Below, piece by piece: positions 54,428 through 62,916 of a DNA stretch of 64,000 bases; position 1 is the stretch's first letter; every line of letters starts with the position of its first letter. The DNA is taken from contig NZ_CP027433.1 in the NCBI RefSeq assembly GCF_002993285.1, positions 3,782,001 through 3,846,000 on the forward strand. Direction: 5' to 3'. The stretch comes from Gordonia iterans. Lineage in GTDB: Bacteria > Actinomycetota > Actinomycetes > Mycobacteriales > Mycobacteriaceae. The notes under the pieces were generated by a model that saw only the letters and a program-made list of their open reading frames with translations, was not told where the DNA came from and made no database searches. The position numbers were made by a program, and so were the translations under genes.

Positions 54428-55947
54428 CAGAGCCTCGCGTGCGGGGACTCGTAGGTGAGCATGCGAGATCCGACGCGGATGCGGGAGCCGGGGACCAGTT
54501 TGCGCATCTGGTGCGGGATCAGGCGGACCTCGCGACTGCCCGGGCCCGGATCGGTCACGAAGGTGCCGTTGCTGGAAGCGAGGTCGACGACGAACACGTC
54601 CCATTCGACCAGCCGGACCTCCAGGTGCCGACGAGAGACCGCGCCGCCGGCGTCGTGCACGACGATCGACTTGCGGTCGGCAGACCGCTCCGCGGGGGCA
54701 AGGGGTACTCGACCGATCACGATGTCGTCGTCGAGCGAGAACACCTCTCCGCTGTCGAGCAGCAGCCAGCCCAGCGAGGGCCGTTCTCCTTCGACCGGGA
54801 TGGTCGTCATCTGATCCATCCGGATGCCGCACGCACCGCAGATCCACCCGTCGGGGTGATTGAGGTGCCCGTTGACGCAGCGCACCCCGATCACCGTGGG
54901 CCGTGCCTTCGCCTTCGGCATCGGCGGCGGGGTGAGCGGCGCGGCGGGTTCGGCGACCGGCAGGGGCGGACGCGCCGGGCGGGGCGGACGCGCTCCACCG
55001 GAGTCCCGGTTCGGCATCCGCCCGGGCTGACCGGCCAGCGGCGCCGACTGGAACGGCGCCGGCGAGCCCGGAGCGCTCCGGGGAGAACGGGTCGGAAGCG
55101 GCGCACGGCCCGGTTGCGAGGGCGCACGATCCGACGCCGGAAGCGCCGACCGGCCCGGCGGTCCGGCTTGTCGCGCACCGGGCTCCGGCGCCAGCGAGGC
55201 GCTGAGGAAGGGTTCGGGGGCACGCTCGGGCGGCGACACCGGATCGGTGCTGATCTCGTCGTCGTGCTCGGCGGCGTCCTGGGTTCGGGCGGTCACCGGC
55301 CCCGCGAGCTCCGGTTCGGCGACCGGGGCGCCGTCACCGACGTTCCGGGCGCCGTCACCGGCGTTCGGGGCTTTGGTCTTGCGATACTCGGCCAGTTCGC
55401 GGCGCACGCGTTCGAGCGCCTCCGTATAGAACTCCGTGGCGCCCGAGGTCTGCGGCGAGTGGAGCCGGGCGGCGGCCGCCGGAACCACGCCGTCGACCAG
55501 GTCGAAGCGTTCCTCACCCGCCGGATCCGGCGTCGATCCGGCGACGACCAGGCACAGTCCCAGGAACGGCCACGGGATCGCCTGCTCGAACGGCCGCCCT
55601 TCCAACGGTTCCACCCGCCGCCCGTCGATCTCGCCGAACACACGACCCGTCAGGAACAGCGTGATGCCGACGGAATCCGGGGCGGCGAAGGCGACGTCCG
55701 CCTCGTCGAGATCGGCGGCCGCGACCAGTTCGGCGACCCCACGGGCCAAGCGCCGTCCACGCCGTCCGGCGTCGGCTCGCTCCAGCTTCCCGGGCAACGC
55801 GAGCACCTGTTCGGCCAGTGCCGCCGACTGCGGTCCGAGCACGCACAAGAAGTCTGGTTTGCGGATCACCACACCGTCGCCCGGCACCAGGGACACCCGC
55901 ACCTGCTCGCCGTCCGGACCACTCGCTGCCCGTGTCGTCTCACTCAT
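54427..55947 (-). CDS. FHA-domain protein with zinc ribbon
   Basis: The 506-aa protein has an N-terminal mixed alpha/beta region (about 1-185) with no family I recognise. A long Pro/Ala/Arg-rich linker (about 190-345) follows. Next comes a zinc-ribbon-like motif CVNGHLNHPDGWICGACG (357-374) and a C-terminal FHA domain (about 385-500) with IGRVPL, SRRHLEV and SSNGT, the phosphothreonine-binding residues. It should bind a phosphorylated partner. It overlaps its neighbours on both sides (4 bp upstream, 1 bp downstream). The kinase-like protein of the same operon lacks catalytic residues, so the phosphorylating kinase is probably encoded elsewhere. Confidence 0.83.
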   Translation of the reverse strand: MSETTRAASGPDGEQVRVSLVPGDGVVIRKPDFLCVLGPQSAALAEQVLALPGKLERADAGRRGRRLARGVAELVAAADLDEADVAFAAPDSVGITLFLTGRVFGEIDGRRVEPLEGRPFEQAIPWPFLGLCLVVAGSTPDPAGEERFDLVDGVVPAAAARLHSPQTSGATEFYTEALERVRRELAEYRKTKAPNAGDGARNVGDGAPVAEPELAGPVTARTQDAAEHDDEISTDPVSPPERAPEPFLSASLAPEPGARQAGPPGRSALPASDRAPSQPGRAPLPTRSPRSAPGSPAPFQSAPLAGQPGRMPNRDSGGARPPRPARPPLPVAEPAAPLTPPPMPKAKARPTVIGVRCVNGHLNHPDGWICGACGIRMDQMTTIPVEGERPSLGWLLLDSGEVFSLDDDIVIGRVPLAPAERSADRKSIVVHDAGGAVSRRHLEVRLVEWDVFVVDLASSNGTFVTDPGPGSREVRLIPHQMRKLVPGSRIRVGSRMLTYESPHARL

Positions 55948-56372
55948 ACGAAGCGGCCTCCCCGGAATCGCTGCCGCACGAAGATCGCCCGCAGCGGCCC
56001 GTTCAGCACCAGCCACACGATCAGCCACGTGGTGACGAACTGGAGAGCGAAGGCCGGCGCCGGAGGCAAGAAGCCGGGCAGGACGAAGCGCATCACGAGC
56101 CACAGGACCACGCCCTCGGAGACGCCGGTGAGCAGACCGAAGAGGGTCGGCCAGTCCTTCTCCCACCGGAACTGCATGAGCAAGTGGTACACCAGCTCCC
56201 ACAGGACGCCGAGTGCGATGAGCACGCCGAGGATCACGTAGGCGTCCCGATAGGTGCGCGCGACCGACAAACCGGTCGGCAGGACCGGCGCCAGCAACGC
56301 CGTCCAGATGCCGCCGACGACGGCGGTGACGAGAATGCGGAGCTGGATGCGCCCGTTCAGTGTCGGCAGCAC
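55944..56372 (-). CDS. Four-helix membrane protein, uncharacterised
   Basis: The 142-aa protein starts with GTG at 56372, one base after the stop of the upstream FAD gene. Hydrophobic segments lie at about residues 12-32, 44-63, 80-102 and 106-126. The ends are basic (RAIFVRQRFRGGRF at the C-terminus, cytoplasmic by the positive-inside rule). Its stop overlaps the FHA gene start by 4 bp. I do not recognise the family; its place suggests a membrane partner of the FHA protein or antiporter. Confidence 0.68.
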   Translation of the reverse strand: MLPTLNGRIQLRILVTAVVGGIWTALLAPVLPTGLSVARTYRDAYVILGVLIALGVLWELVYHLLMQFRWEKDWPTLFGLLTGVSEGVVLWLVMRFVLPGFLPPAPAFALQFVTTWLIVWLVLNGPLRAIFVRQRFRGGRFV

Positions 56373-56373
56373 C

Positions 56374-58020
56374 TCACTCGACCTCCCTGACCCGCATCCG
56401 GCGCCACCACTGCTGCACCGAGCGCGTCGGCGTCAGCTTACGGCAGAAGCCTTGTGCGGCAAGGTCGTGCGTGATCTCGTCGGCGGCGATCTGCAGACCG
56501 AGGAAGGTGTCGACTCCGGGAAAGTAGCCGCCGAGGGTGGCCGTGCCCGAGCAGTAGATTCGGCCGTCACCGCTGCGGGTGCCGCGCAGCTCGAAGGTGC
56601 GCTCCACGTCCATCCGTCCCAGCGGATTCAGCCCGGCCCCGGTGTGGTCGAGCAGGTCGGCCAGCAGCCGGTGCTCGCGCACGTCGGCCTCCAGTCCGGT
56701 GCAGTCGATGACGAAGTCGGCCTGCACCGTCACCGTACCGTCCGGTCCCGCCGGCTGGCGCACCGGGGCGAGCGGATCGACCTTGACCGTCGCGACCACG
56801 CCCTGTCCACCCGGTGCGGGTCGCAGGTCGACCGCCTCGCCGACCGCCACTCGGTAGAAGCCCTCGGTCCGGCCCCGTTTGAGCTGCTCCCGCCAGTTCT
56901 TACGGATCGGAGTGTTGGTGCCGGAGATGTTCTTGTAGAGCTTGACCCGGTCATAGCCTTCGAGCCTGGACATCTCGGCTTTGAGCTGCCCGCCCCAGAC
57001 GGACTTCGGGTAGTTGAACCCCTGATACGCCCAGCCGTCACCGCCCGGACGCCGCATCATGACGTGCGGTCCGTGCGCCTTGTCGTAGTAGGTCCGGAAC
57101 AGGTGCACGATCTGCGTCTGCAACCCGAGCTTGTCGCGGTCGTCGATCAAGCGCTGCAGCACGCGGGAGGCCACGATCCCAGAACCGCGGATCATCACGG
57201 TGCCCGGTCGGGCGGCCAGCGACTGATAGATCTGCTCGTGCGGTTCGTAGGCGTTCACCACCCGCCCGGCCGCCTCGGGAAACCGCTCGCGGAACCGCTG
57301 CAGGTCCGGCAGGAACTTGAGTCCCGGATAGCCGATCGCGACATGCACGAAGCGGCTGCGAAAAGCCACCCGTTTGGTACGTGAGGTGCCGGGCTTCGGA
57401 GTCAGCACCGTGAAGTAGCCGCCGCCGGTGCGCCGCCGGATCATCCGCACCTGACCGTTGTGCAGAAAGTCGTAGTAGCCGATGCGCGCGGCTTCGACTT
57501 CCATCGCCTCGAACACCTGACCGGCCTTCGGCGTGTAGTAGTTCGCGAAGATCGGCTCGGTCAGGACGTTCCACAGCGGACGGACCGTCTTGTCCCGCCA
57601 CGCTTCCTGAACGGCGTACGACGGGAACCCCCAGAGGTTGTCCGGCATGGACTGCGAGTCCGACCGCAGCCGCTCGCCGCGGGGAATCTGCGAGACGCGA
57701 GTCAGATACTCGTACGACCGCCACGGCACGTCTTGCGGGCCGAGCACCGCGAGGTGGTTCTTCGGGACACCGAAGATCCGCAGGTAGTCGACGGTCACAA
57801 ACGAGCCGATTCCTGACCCGACGGACACGAAGGGCACGTCCACGATCGGAATCCCCGCGGCCTGGACCATCTGGTCCGTCCAGAAGTCGGTGTGAATCAG
57901 TTGTTCGGTGAGGTCGCCGGGCCGGGGTCCGCCGCTGCGCAGCGGGCGCACACCTGGTCGGGCCGGGGCCTGCGGCCGGGGCGGGTGCGACGGACGAGGC
58001 GCCGGATTCTGCCCATTCAT
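56374..58020 (-). CDS. FAD/NAD(P)-binding protein, monooxygenase-like, with Pro-rich N-terminus
   Basis: The 548-aa protein begins with a Pro-rich tail (about 1-35). The dinucleotide-binding segment VPFVSVGSGIGSFVTVDYLRIFG (near residue 63, cut) has a GxGxxxF loop. A second Rossmann-type loop, VMIRGSGIVASRVLQRLID, lies near 275, and VIDCTGLEADV near the C-terminus is the ATG/CTG-type motif of flavoprotein monooxygenases. YCSGTATLGGYFPGVDTFLGLQ closes the FAD domain. The overall order resembles N-hydroxylating or Baeyer-Villiger-like flavoproteins, but the reaction is unknown. The ATG at 58020 has TATGTT 6 nt upstream. It heads a five-gene operon. Confidence 0.72.
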   Translation of the reverse strand: MNGQNPAPRPSHPPRPQAPARPGVRPLRSGGPRPGDLTEQLIHTDFWTDQMVQAAGIPIVDVPFVSVGSGIGSFVTVDYLRIFGVPKNHLAVLGPQDVPWRSYEYLTRVSQIPRGERLRSDSQSMPDNLWGFPSYAVQEAWRDKTVRPLWNVLTEPIFANYYTPKAGQVFEAMEVEAARIGYYDFLHNGQVRMIRRRTGGGYFTVLTPKPGTSRTKRVAFRSRFVHVAIGYPGLKFLPDLQRFRERFPEAAGRVVNAYEPHEQIYQSLAARPGTVMIRGSGIVASRVLQRLIDDRDKLGLQTQIVHLFRTYYDKAHGPHVMMRRPGGDGWAYQGFNYPKSVWGGQLKAEMSRLEGYDRVKLYKNISGTNTPIRKNWREQLKRGRTEGFYRVAVGEAVDLRPAPGGQGVVATVKVDPLAPVRQPAGPDGTVTVQADFVIDCTGLEADVREHRLLADLLDHTGAGLNPLGRMDVERTFELRGTRSGDGRIYCSGTATLGGYFPGVDTFLGLQIAADEITHDLAAQGFCRKLTPTRSVQQWWRRMRVREVE

Positions 58021-58026
58021 AAGGAC

Positions 58027-58032
58027 AACATA
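58027..58032 (-). promoter_or_regulatory. -10 box of the five-gene operon (leaderless type)
   Basis: TATGTT on the minus strand followed by 6 nt and the ATG at 58020. The next 200 bp up to the divergent FUSC gene show no other recognisable feature. Confidence 0.55.
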
Positions 58033-58244
58033 GTCGGGCGGCGACGGCGGCGGGCGACCTCCGGCTGTTCACGGGCGCCGCCTCAGCAGCGGGCCGCGGC
58101 AACGATATGTGCCAGGCCCGCACCGCGGTTCGCCATGACGACCGCATCTCGCCTCGCCTATGCCATCATCGGCGTTGATCGCCTGCTCGGACGGCGCTCC
58201 GATCAGCGCGCGGACCGCAAGCGGAATTCGACCAGGAGGCGCCC

Positions 58245-60170
58245 GTGCCGGCCCCGACCCGTTCACTCCTCGGCGACCCTCGCTGGTCCTGGATCGCTGA
58301 GACGGTCCGGATCCGTCCGGCGGAGTTTCCGGTCGGCCACGCGATCCGGTCCGGAGTGGCGGTCGGCGGCCCGTTCATCGTGGGTTCACTCACCGGGCAC
58401 ATCGTGACCGGCATGTGGATCGGCCTCGCCGCCCTGCTCCTCGCGGCAGGCGAGCGCGAAGGCACGTACCGACTGAACTTCACGATCATCGCCGTCTCGA
58501 CGCCGATCGCCGCCGCCGGCTACCTCCTCGGCTACGCCCAGGACATGCCGCTGCCCGCACTGGCGATCCTGCTGGCGATGCTGGCATTGCTGATGGGCCT
58601 GCTGGCCGGGATCGGTCCTGCCTTCTCCGTCGCCGGAATGCAGTTCCTGCTGGCCGCATCCATCGCGATCGGCGTCGACGGAATTCACAACTGGTGGACG
58701 CCGCTCGGACTGTACTTCGCCGGTGCCGCGATCTACGCCGCACTGCTGGGCATCGAAGCGCTGCTCGTCCCGGACCGGCCGCAGCGCAAGGCCGTCCGGC
58801 CGCTCCTGGAGGCGCTGGCCGGGCTCGCCCAGGCCCGGCACGACGATCTGATCGACGGCGGGACACGCACCACCGCCGCACGCGTCCACGCCGACGCCGC
58901 CTACTACGCCGCCCGCGACCGGGTCGCCGAACTGCCTCTGCACTGGGGAACCGGTAAACGGTGGTGGTCGCTCGACGACGACGTCCTGGCCACCGCCGAC
59001 AGCGTGCAAGCCCTCCTGGTCGGCGAGCACGACCCCGCTGCGGCGGCGGCCGCCGCGGTCCGCCTCCGCGCGCTCGGCGCGAGCACCACCCGGCGGGCGG
59101 CCCCGGTCGTGCCCGCACCGGATCGGGCCGGGTCGTCGTCGGCTCTGACGCGGCGCATCGATCAGCTGCAAGAATCGCTCTCGACGGTGAAGGACGGCCG
59201 CTCGCGTCGTCAGCTGCCCGTCGTCCGGGCGACGATCGGACCGGAGGTGATCCGCGCGGCGGTGCGGCTGGCCCTGTGCTTCGGCATCGCCGTCGGGGCC
59301 AAGGCGTACTTCCCTTACAACCACTGGTTCTGGGTGCCGCTCACCGTCTGCCTGGTGATGAAGCCCGACTTCGGTTCGGTGTTCTCTCGCGCGATTCTCC
59401 GGGTGATCGGCACCCTGGTGGGCGTCGGCATCGCGACGGTGATCATCCTGGTGGTGCCCAAGGGCGTCGGATTCGGCATCGCCATGCTGATCATCTCCGC
59501 CCTGATCCCCTGGTTGATGATGCGCTCGTACGCCCTCCAGGCGGTCGCGATCGCCCCGGTGGTGATCCTGCTCGTGGCCGTGATCACGCCCGGTGACCAG
59601 GACAACTTCTCCCTGCAGCGCATCGCGGCCACCGCGATCGGCGGTGCCATCGTCATCGTCTTCGGCTACCTCATCTGGCCTCACTCCCGGAAGCTCTGGG
59701 TGCATCAGGCGTTCGCCGACGCGATGGACTCCGTGGCGACCGAGCTGGTGGCCGCCGGAACTCCGATTCCCGACGACGACGCCCGCCGGGCCGGGGAGCG
59801 GCACCGCACCGTCGTGGACGCGCGACGATCGGCCGCGCACTCCCTCACCGAACTCGACGGGCGCCTGCACCGCGCGCTCTCCGAGCCGCCGCCGGCCGAC
59901 ACCGTGGCTGCGGCGTGGCTGCCCGCCGTCGACTCCGCCCAGCGGTTGGCCGACGACGTCGCCCGCTATGCAGCTGACCGGCTCACCGGTCGCGCACCTG
60001 CCGATCCCGCCGGTGCCCGGGGGCTCGCCGACGCGGTCCGCGACGCCGGGCAGGGACCCGGCCCGGGCACAGCCACCGTCGTCGATCCGAACGAGATCGA
60101 CGACGCAGACCTGCGGGTGATCGCCGATCGTCTGGCCGAGGTCACCAGAGCGCTCCCGCACGACCGCTGA
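58245..60170 (+). CDS. FUSC-family membrane transporter (aromatic-acid-exporter-like)
   Basis: The 641-aa protein starts at a GTG with AGGAGG (58234-58239) 5 nt upstream. Two blocks of hydrophobic helices (about 25-175 and 335-475) flank a soluble middle region (about 180-330) rich in Ala and Arg, and the C-terminal quarter is soluble and helical. The second block holds YFPYNHWFWVPLTVCLVMKPDFGSVFSRAILR (cut in the centre), the diagnostic FUSC segment. Homologues export aromatic acids or other small molecules; the cargo is unknown. A 14-bp tandem repeat begins right after its stop. Confidence 0.85.
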   Translation: MPAPTRSLLGDPRWSWIAETVRIRPAEFPVGHAIRSGVAVGGPFIVGSLTGHIVTGMWIGLAALLLAAGEREGTYRLNFTIIAVSTPIAAAGYLLGYAQDMPLPALAILLAMLALLMGLLAGIGPAFSVAGMQFLLAASIAIGVDGIHNWWTPLGLYFAGAAIYAALLGIEALLVPDRPQRKAVRPLLEALAGLAQARHDDLIDGGTRTTAARVHADAAYYAARDRVAELPLHWGTGKRWWSLDDDVLATADSVQALLVGEHDPAAAAAAAVRLRALGASTTRRAAPVVPAPDRAGSSSALTRRIDQLQESLSTVKDGRSRRQLPVVRATIGPEVIRAAVRLALCFGIAVGAKAYFPYNHWFWVPLTVCLVMKPDFGSVFSRAILRVIGTLVGVGIATVIILVVPKGVGFGIAMLIISALIPWLMMRSYALQAVAIAPVVILLVAVITPGDQDNFSLQRIAATAIGGAIVIVFGYLIWPHSRKLWVHQAFADAMDSVATELVAAGTPIPDDDARRAGERHRTVVDARRSAAHSLTELDGRLHRALSEPPPADTVAAAWLPAVDSAQRLADDVARYAADRLTGRAPADPAGARGLADAVRDAGQGPGPGTATVVDPNEIDDADLRVIADRLAEVTRALPHDR

Positions 60171-60172
60171 TC

Positions 60173-60257
60173 CACCTGGGCCGACCCCACTGCGCCCATC
60201 CCACTGCGCCGACTCCACTGCGCCGATCCCACTGGGCCGATCCCACTGGGCCGATCC
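60173..60257. repeat. 14-bp tandem repeat after the FUSC gene
   Basis: About six units of CACTGSGCCGATCC; CACTG recurs at 60188, 60202, 60216, 60230 and 60244, an exact 14-bp period. A family D palindrome (GGGTGCCCGGCACCC, 60275-60289) follows. The stretch 60171-60502 has no credible protein gene. Confidence 0.8.
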
Positions 60258-60502
60258 CCACGGCGCCGAAAGATGGGTGCCCGGCACCCTCGCCTCGGGC
60301 CCGCGGCCTCAGCCGTCGCCGTCGCCCATGACGTTTCGCGCACCACGACTCACGGACAACCACTCACGCACACCGAAACCGAGGGTGGCCGAGACCGGCG
60401 TCGCCGGGGAAGATGGGATCGTGGTCGAAGCGTCCCCGAACCGCCGCGCAGACGGCTCGGCCCTGACCGGCGCGGTGGTCACCGCTACGATCAGGGCCGA
60501 TG

Positions 60503-60577
60503 TGGAGCCCCCTGTCGGGATTGAACCGACGACCTACGCTTTACAAGAGCGTTGCTCTACCACTGAGCTAAGGAGGC
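60503..60577 (-). tRNA. tRNA-Thr (anticodon TGT), CCA encoded
   Basis: On the minus strand the gene runs from GCCTCCT (60577-60571) to AGGGGGC, with a T discriminator and a genomic CCA (60505-60503). The D arm is GCTCAGTGGTAGAGC. The anticodon arm ACGCTCTTGTAAAGCGT presents TGT, which reads ACA and other Thr codons. The T arm is GTCGGGTTCAATCCCGAC. All stems pair, with one G-T in the acceptor. Its 5' end lies 6 bp from the divergent thrE start codon. Confidence 0.97.
60570..60576 (+). promoter_or_regulatory. Shine-Dalgarno of thrE embedded in the tRNA-Thr gene
   Basis: AAGGAGG at 60570-60576 is the antisense of the tRNA acceptor stem and lies 7 nt before the thrE GTG at 60584. The thrE transcript must therefore begin within or beyond the tRNA gene on the opposite strand. 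Confidence 0.7.
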
Positions 60578-60583
60578 AGGCGC

Positions 60584-62005
60584 GTGCGTGAGTATATCCG
60601 CCGTGGCCTGAACAAGATTCTCGGTCCCGCCCGAGCGACCATCGACACCATCGAACCGGGGTCGATCGTGGTGGCGCCCCGCAAGCCGATCGACCTGCAC
60701 GACGAAGCCGGGATCACCGAAGTGCTCGACCTCGCCGCCCGGATCGGCGCGGTCCTGCTCGACGCCGGGACCGGTGCGATCGACACCCGTGATCAGGTGC
60801 AGTTCGTCGCCGGGATCTACGGGCTGGAGGACGTCGACATCGACGTCACCTTCAACACCGTCCTCATCTGCGCGCGCCGGGGCAGCACCCTGCCGCCGAT
60901 CACCGCCTCCCGGACGGTCAACTACCGCTCGCTCGACTTCACCCGCCTGGCCGAGATCGACCGCCTGGTACGGAGGATCCGGCGGCTGGCGATCACCCCG
61001 ACCTCCGCGCACCGCATCGTCGACGTCATCGTGGAGGCGCCGCACCCCTACCCGCGCTGGATCTCCACGCTCGCTTGGGGACTCATGGCCTACGGAGTGG
61101 CGATCTTCCTCGCGGCGGACTGGCTGGTCGGCCTCACCGCATTCGCCAGCTCGGTGGCGATCGTCGTCGTGAACCGTCGTCTGAACCGGATCGGCACACC
61201 GATCTTCTTTCAGCAGATCGCCGGCGGCTTCATCGCGGTGATCCCGGCCGCGGTGCTGTTCCGGGTGCTGCAGAACACCGGCATCGCGGTGTATCCGTCG
61301 CAGATCATCGCCGCCGGGATCATCGTGCTGCTCTCCGGCCTGACCCTGGTCGGTGCCGTGCAGGACGCGATCACCGGGGCGCCGATCACCGCGATGGCCC
61401 GGTTCACCGAGGTCGTGGTGATGACCGGCGGGATCCTGATCGGCGTCGCCCTGGCGGTGCGCGGCGTCGGCCTCTTCGGCATCTATCTGCCGGAGCTGAC
61501 CACCATTCCGCCGTTCGGCGCGTCCGATCTGCCCGCGCGCATCCTCGGCGGCGCCATCGCGTCGGGAGGGTTCCTCGCCGCGAGCTACGCCGAACGGCGA
61601 GCTCTCCCCGCCGCGATCGGGGCCGGGGCACTCGGCGCAGCGGTGCAGGGCGTGATGGTGGTGTACACGACCACCCCGCTGGTGACATATGCCGTGGCCG
61701 CGGTGACCGTCGGCTTGATCGGCGGCGTCGCGGCCCGCCGGGCGCTGACGCCGCCACTGGTGATCGCCATCGCCGGGATCACTCCCATGCTTCCCGGCAT
61801 GGCGATCTATCGCGGCATGTACGGCCTGATGAACGACGATCCCACGCGCGGCGGCGCCGAGATGGCCACCGCCTTCGGCATCGGCTGCGCACTGGCTGCC
61901 GGGGTCACTCTGGGCGAGTTCATCGCGCGCCGGCTGCGCCGGCCGAAGATCCCGCCTGCGCTCCCGCAAGCCCTGCGCAGCGTCCGCGACATCCGGCGGC
62001 GCTGA
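60584..62005 (+). CDS. thrE: Threonine/serine exporter ThrE
   Basis: The 473-aa protein has the ThrE layout. A soluble N-terminal domain (about 1-150) carries LAARIGAVLLDAGTGAIDT and YGLEDVDIDVTFNTVLI. About ten membrane helices follow, with FFQQIAGGFIAVIPAAV, the conserved central segment PLVIAIAGITPMLPGMAIYRGMY (cut in the family motif TPLLPG-like region near 400) and EMATAFGIGCALAAGVTLGE. ThrE exports threonine and serine using the proton gradient. The GTG at 60584 is set by AAGGAGG in the antisense of the adjacent tRNA-Thr. Confidence 0.93.
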   Translation: MREYIRRGLNKILGPARATIDTIEPGSIVVAPRKPIDLHDEAGITEVLDLAARIGAVLLDAGTGAIDTRDQVQFVAGIYGLEDVDIDVTFNTVLICARRGSTLPPITASRTVNYRSLDFTRLAEIDRLVRRIRRLAITPTSAHRIVDVIVEAPHPYPRWISTLAWGLMAYGVAIFLAADWLVGLTAFASSVAIVVVNRRLNRIGTPIFFQQIAGGFIAVIPAAVLFRVLQNTGIAVYPSQIIAAGIIVLLSGLTLVGAVQDAITGAPITAMARFTEVVVMTGGILIGVALAVRGVGLFGIYLPELTTIPPFGASDLPARILGGAIASGGFLAASYAERRALPAAIGAGALGAAVQGVMVVYTTTPLVTYAVAAVTVGLIGGVAARRALTPPLVIAIAGITPMLPGMAIYRGMYGLMNDDPTRGGAEMATAFGIGCALAAGVTLGEFIARRLRRPKIPPALPQALRSVRDIRRR

Positions 62006-62025
62006 GCACTGTCCGGAGAATGGAC

Positions 62026-62056
62026 TTGACCCTCCCGCGACGTGAGGCTCGACGAT
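62026..62056 (+). promoter_or_regulatory. MerR-type promoter with 19-bp spacer and dyad operator
   Basis: TTGACC (-35, 62026-62031) and GACGAT (-10, 62051-62056) are 19 bp apart, the stretched spacing typical of MerR-activated promoters. The dyad CCTCCCGCGACGTGAGG (62031-62047) lies between them. The -10 ends 7 nt before the ATG at 62064, so autoregulated leaderless transcription is likely. Confidence 0.7.
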
Positions 62057-62063
62057 GGTTCCC

Positions 62064-62906
62064 ATGACGGCAACGCACGATCCCGAGGACCGGTGGACGG
62101 TCGGCCGGCTCGCCGAGCTGACCGGCGTCACGGTGCGCACCCTGCACCACTACGACGCCATCGGGCTGCTGCGTCCGAGTGACCGGTCCGGGGTCGGCTA
62201 CCGCCTGTACGGGCCGGCCGACCTGGAGCGGTTGCAGCAGATCGTCCTCTACCGGCGGCTGGAACTGCCTCTGGAGGAGATCGCGCAGTTGCTCGATTCC
62301 GGCGGTTCGCCGGAGGAACACCTGCGTCGCCAGCGCGATGCCGTCATCGCCCGGCGCGACGAGCTCGACGAGCTCGTGGGCGCCATCGACCGAGCATTGG
62401 AGAGAACCATGAGTCAGCGACCCGCCACCGACGCCGAGATGCGCGAGATCTTCGGCGACGGCTTCAGCGACGAGTACCAGGCCGAGGCCCAGCAGCGCTG
62501 GGGCGACACCGATGCCTGGAAGCAGTCGGCCCGTCGCACCGCGTCGTACACCAAGGCCGACTGGGCGGCGATCAAAGCCGAGACCGACGCGATCAACGAC
62601 GATTTCGTGGCCGCCAAGCGGGCCGGCCTGCCCGCCGACGGCGACGTCGCGCGAGACGTCGCCGAGCGCGCCCGGCTCCAGATCCACGAGCGCTTCTACG
62701 ACTGTTCGCCCGAGTTCCACCGGTGCCTCGGCGAGATGTATGTGAGCGATCCGCGCTTCACCGCCACGTACGACGATCTCGAGCCCGGTCTGGCGCAGTA
62801 CGTCCGGGACGCGATCGTCGCGAACACCGACCGCGCCTCGGCACCTGGAGCACAGATCTGGCGCGAGTCCGGGGGCGGACATGCGGACCACCATCACCGC
62901 AGCTAG
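62064..62906 (+). CDS. MerR-family regulator with TipAS-type antibiotic-recognition domain
   Basis: The 280-aa protein has an N-terminal MerR winged helix (RWTVGRLAELTGVTVRTLHHYDAIGLL, about 9-35, cut; then GYRLYGPADLERLQQI). A dimerisation coil (about 80-118) and a C-terminal TipAS domain (about 125-265) follow, the latter with EIFGDGFSDEYQAEAQQRWG and FYDCSPEFHRCLGEMYVSDPRF. TipAL proteins bind thiopeptide-like ligands and activate their own promoter. I use ATG 62064 because the ATG at 62055 lies within the -10 box. No resistance gene is adjacent. Confidence 0.92.
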   Translation: MTATHDPEDRWTVGRLAELTGVTVRTLHHYDAIGLLRPSDRSGVGYRLYGPADLERLQQIVLYRRLELPLEEIAQLLDSGGSPEEHLRRQRDAVIARRDELDELVGAIDRALERTMSQRPATDAEMREIFGDGFSDEYQAEAQQRWGDTDAWKQSARRTASYTKADWAAIKAETDAINDDFVAAKRAGLPADGDVARDVAERARLQIHERFYDCSPEFHRCLGEMYVSDPRFTATYDDLEPGLAQYVRDAIVANTDRASAPGAQIWRESGGGHADHHHRS

Positions 62907-62909
62907 AAT
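62904..62909 (+). promoter_or_regulatory. -10 box of the 54-aa gene and otsA (leaderless type)
   Basis: TAGAAT followed by 7 nt and the ATG at 62917; the closest match to a consensus -10 box in this set. Confidence 0.65.
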
Positions 62910-62916
62910 AGGCCGC

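Noticed and set aside
60277..60591. 104-aa open frame crossing the tRNA-Thr gene (contains PVGIEPTTYALQERCSTTELRR)
   Set aside because: This peptide is the classic false translation of the antisense strand of a tRNA gene; the upstream part overlaps repeats and has no family features.
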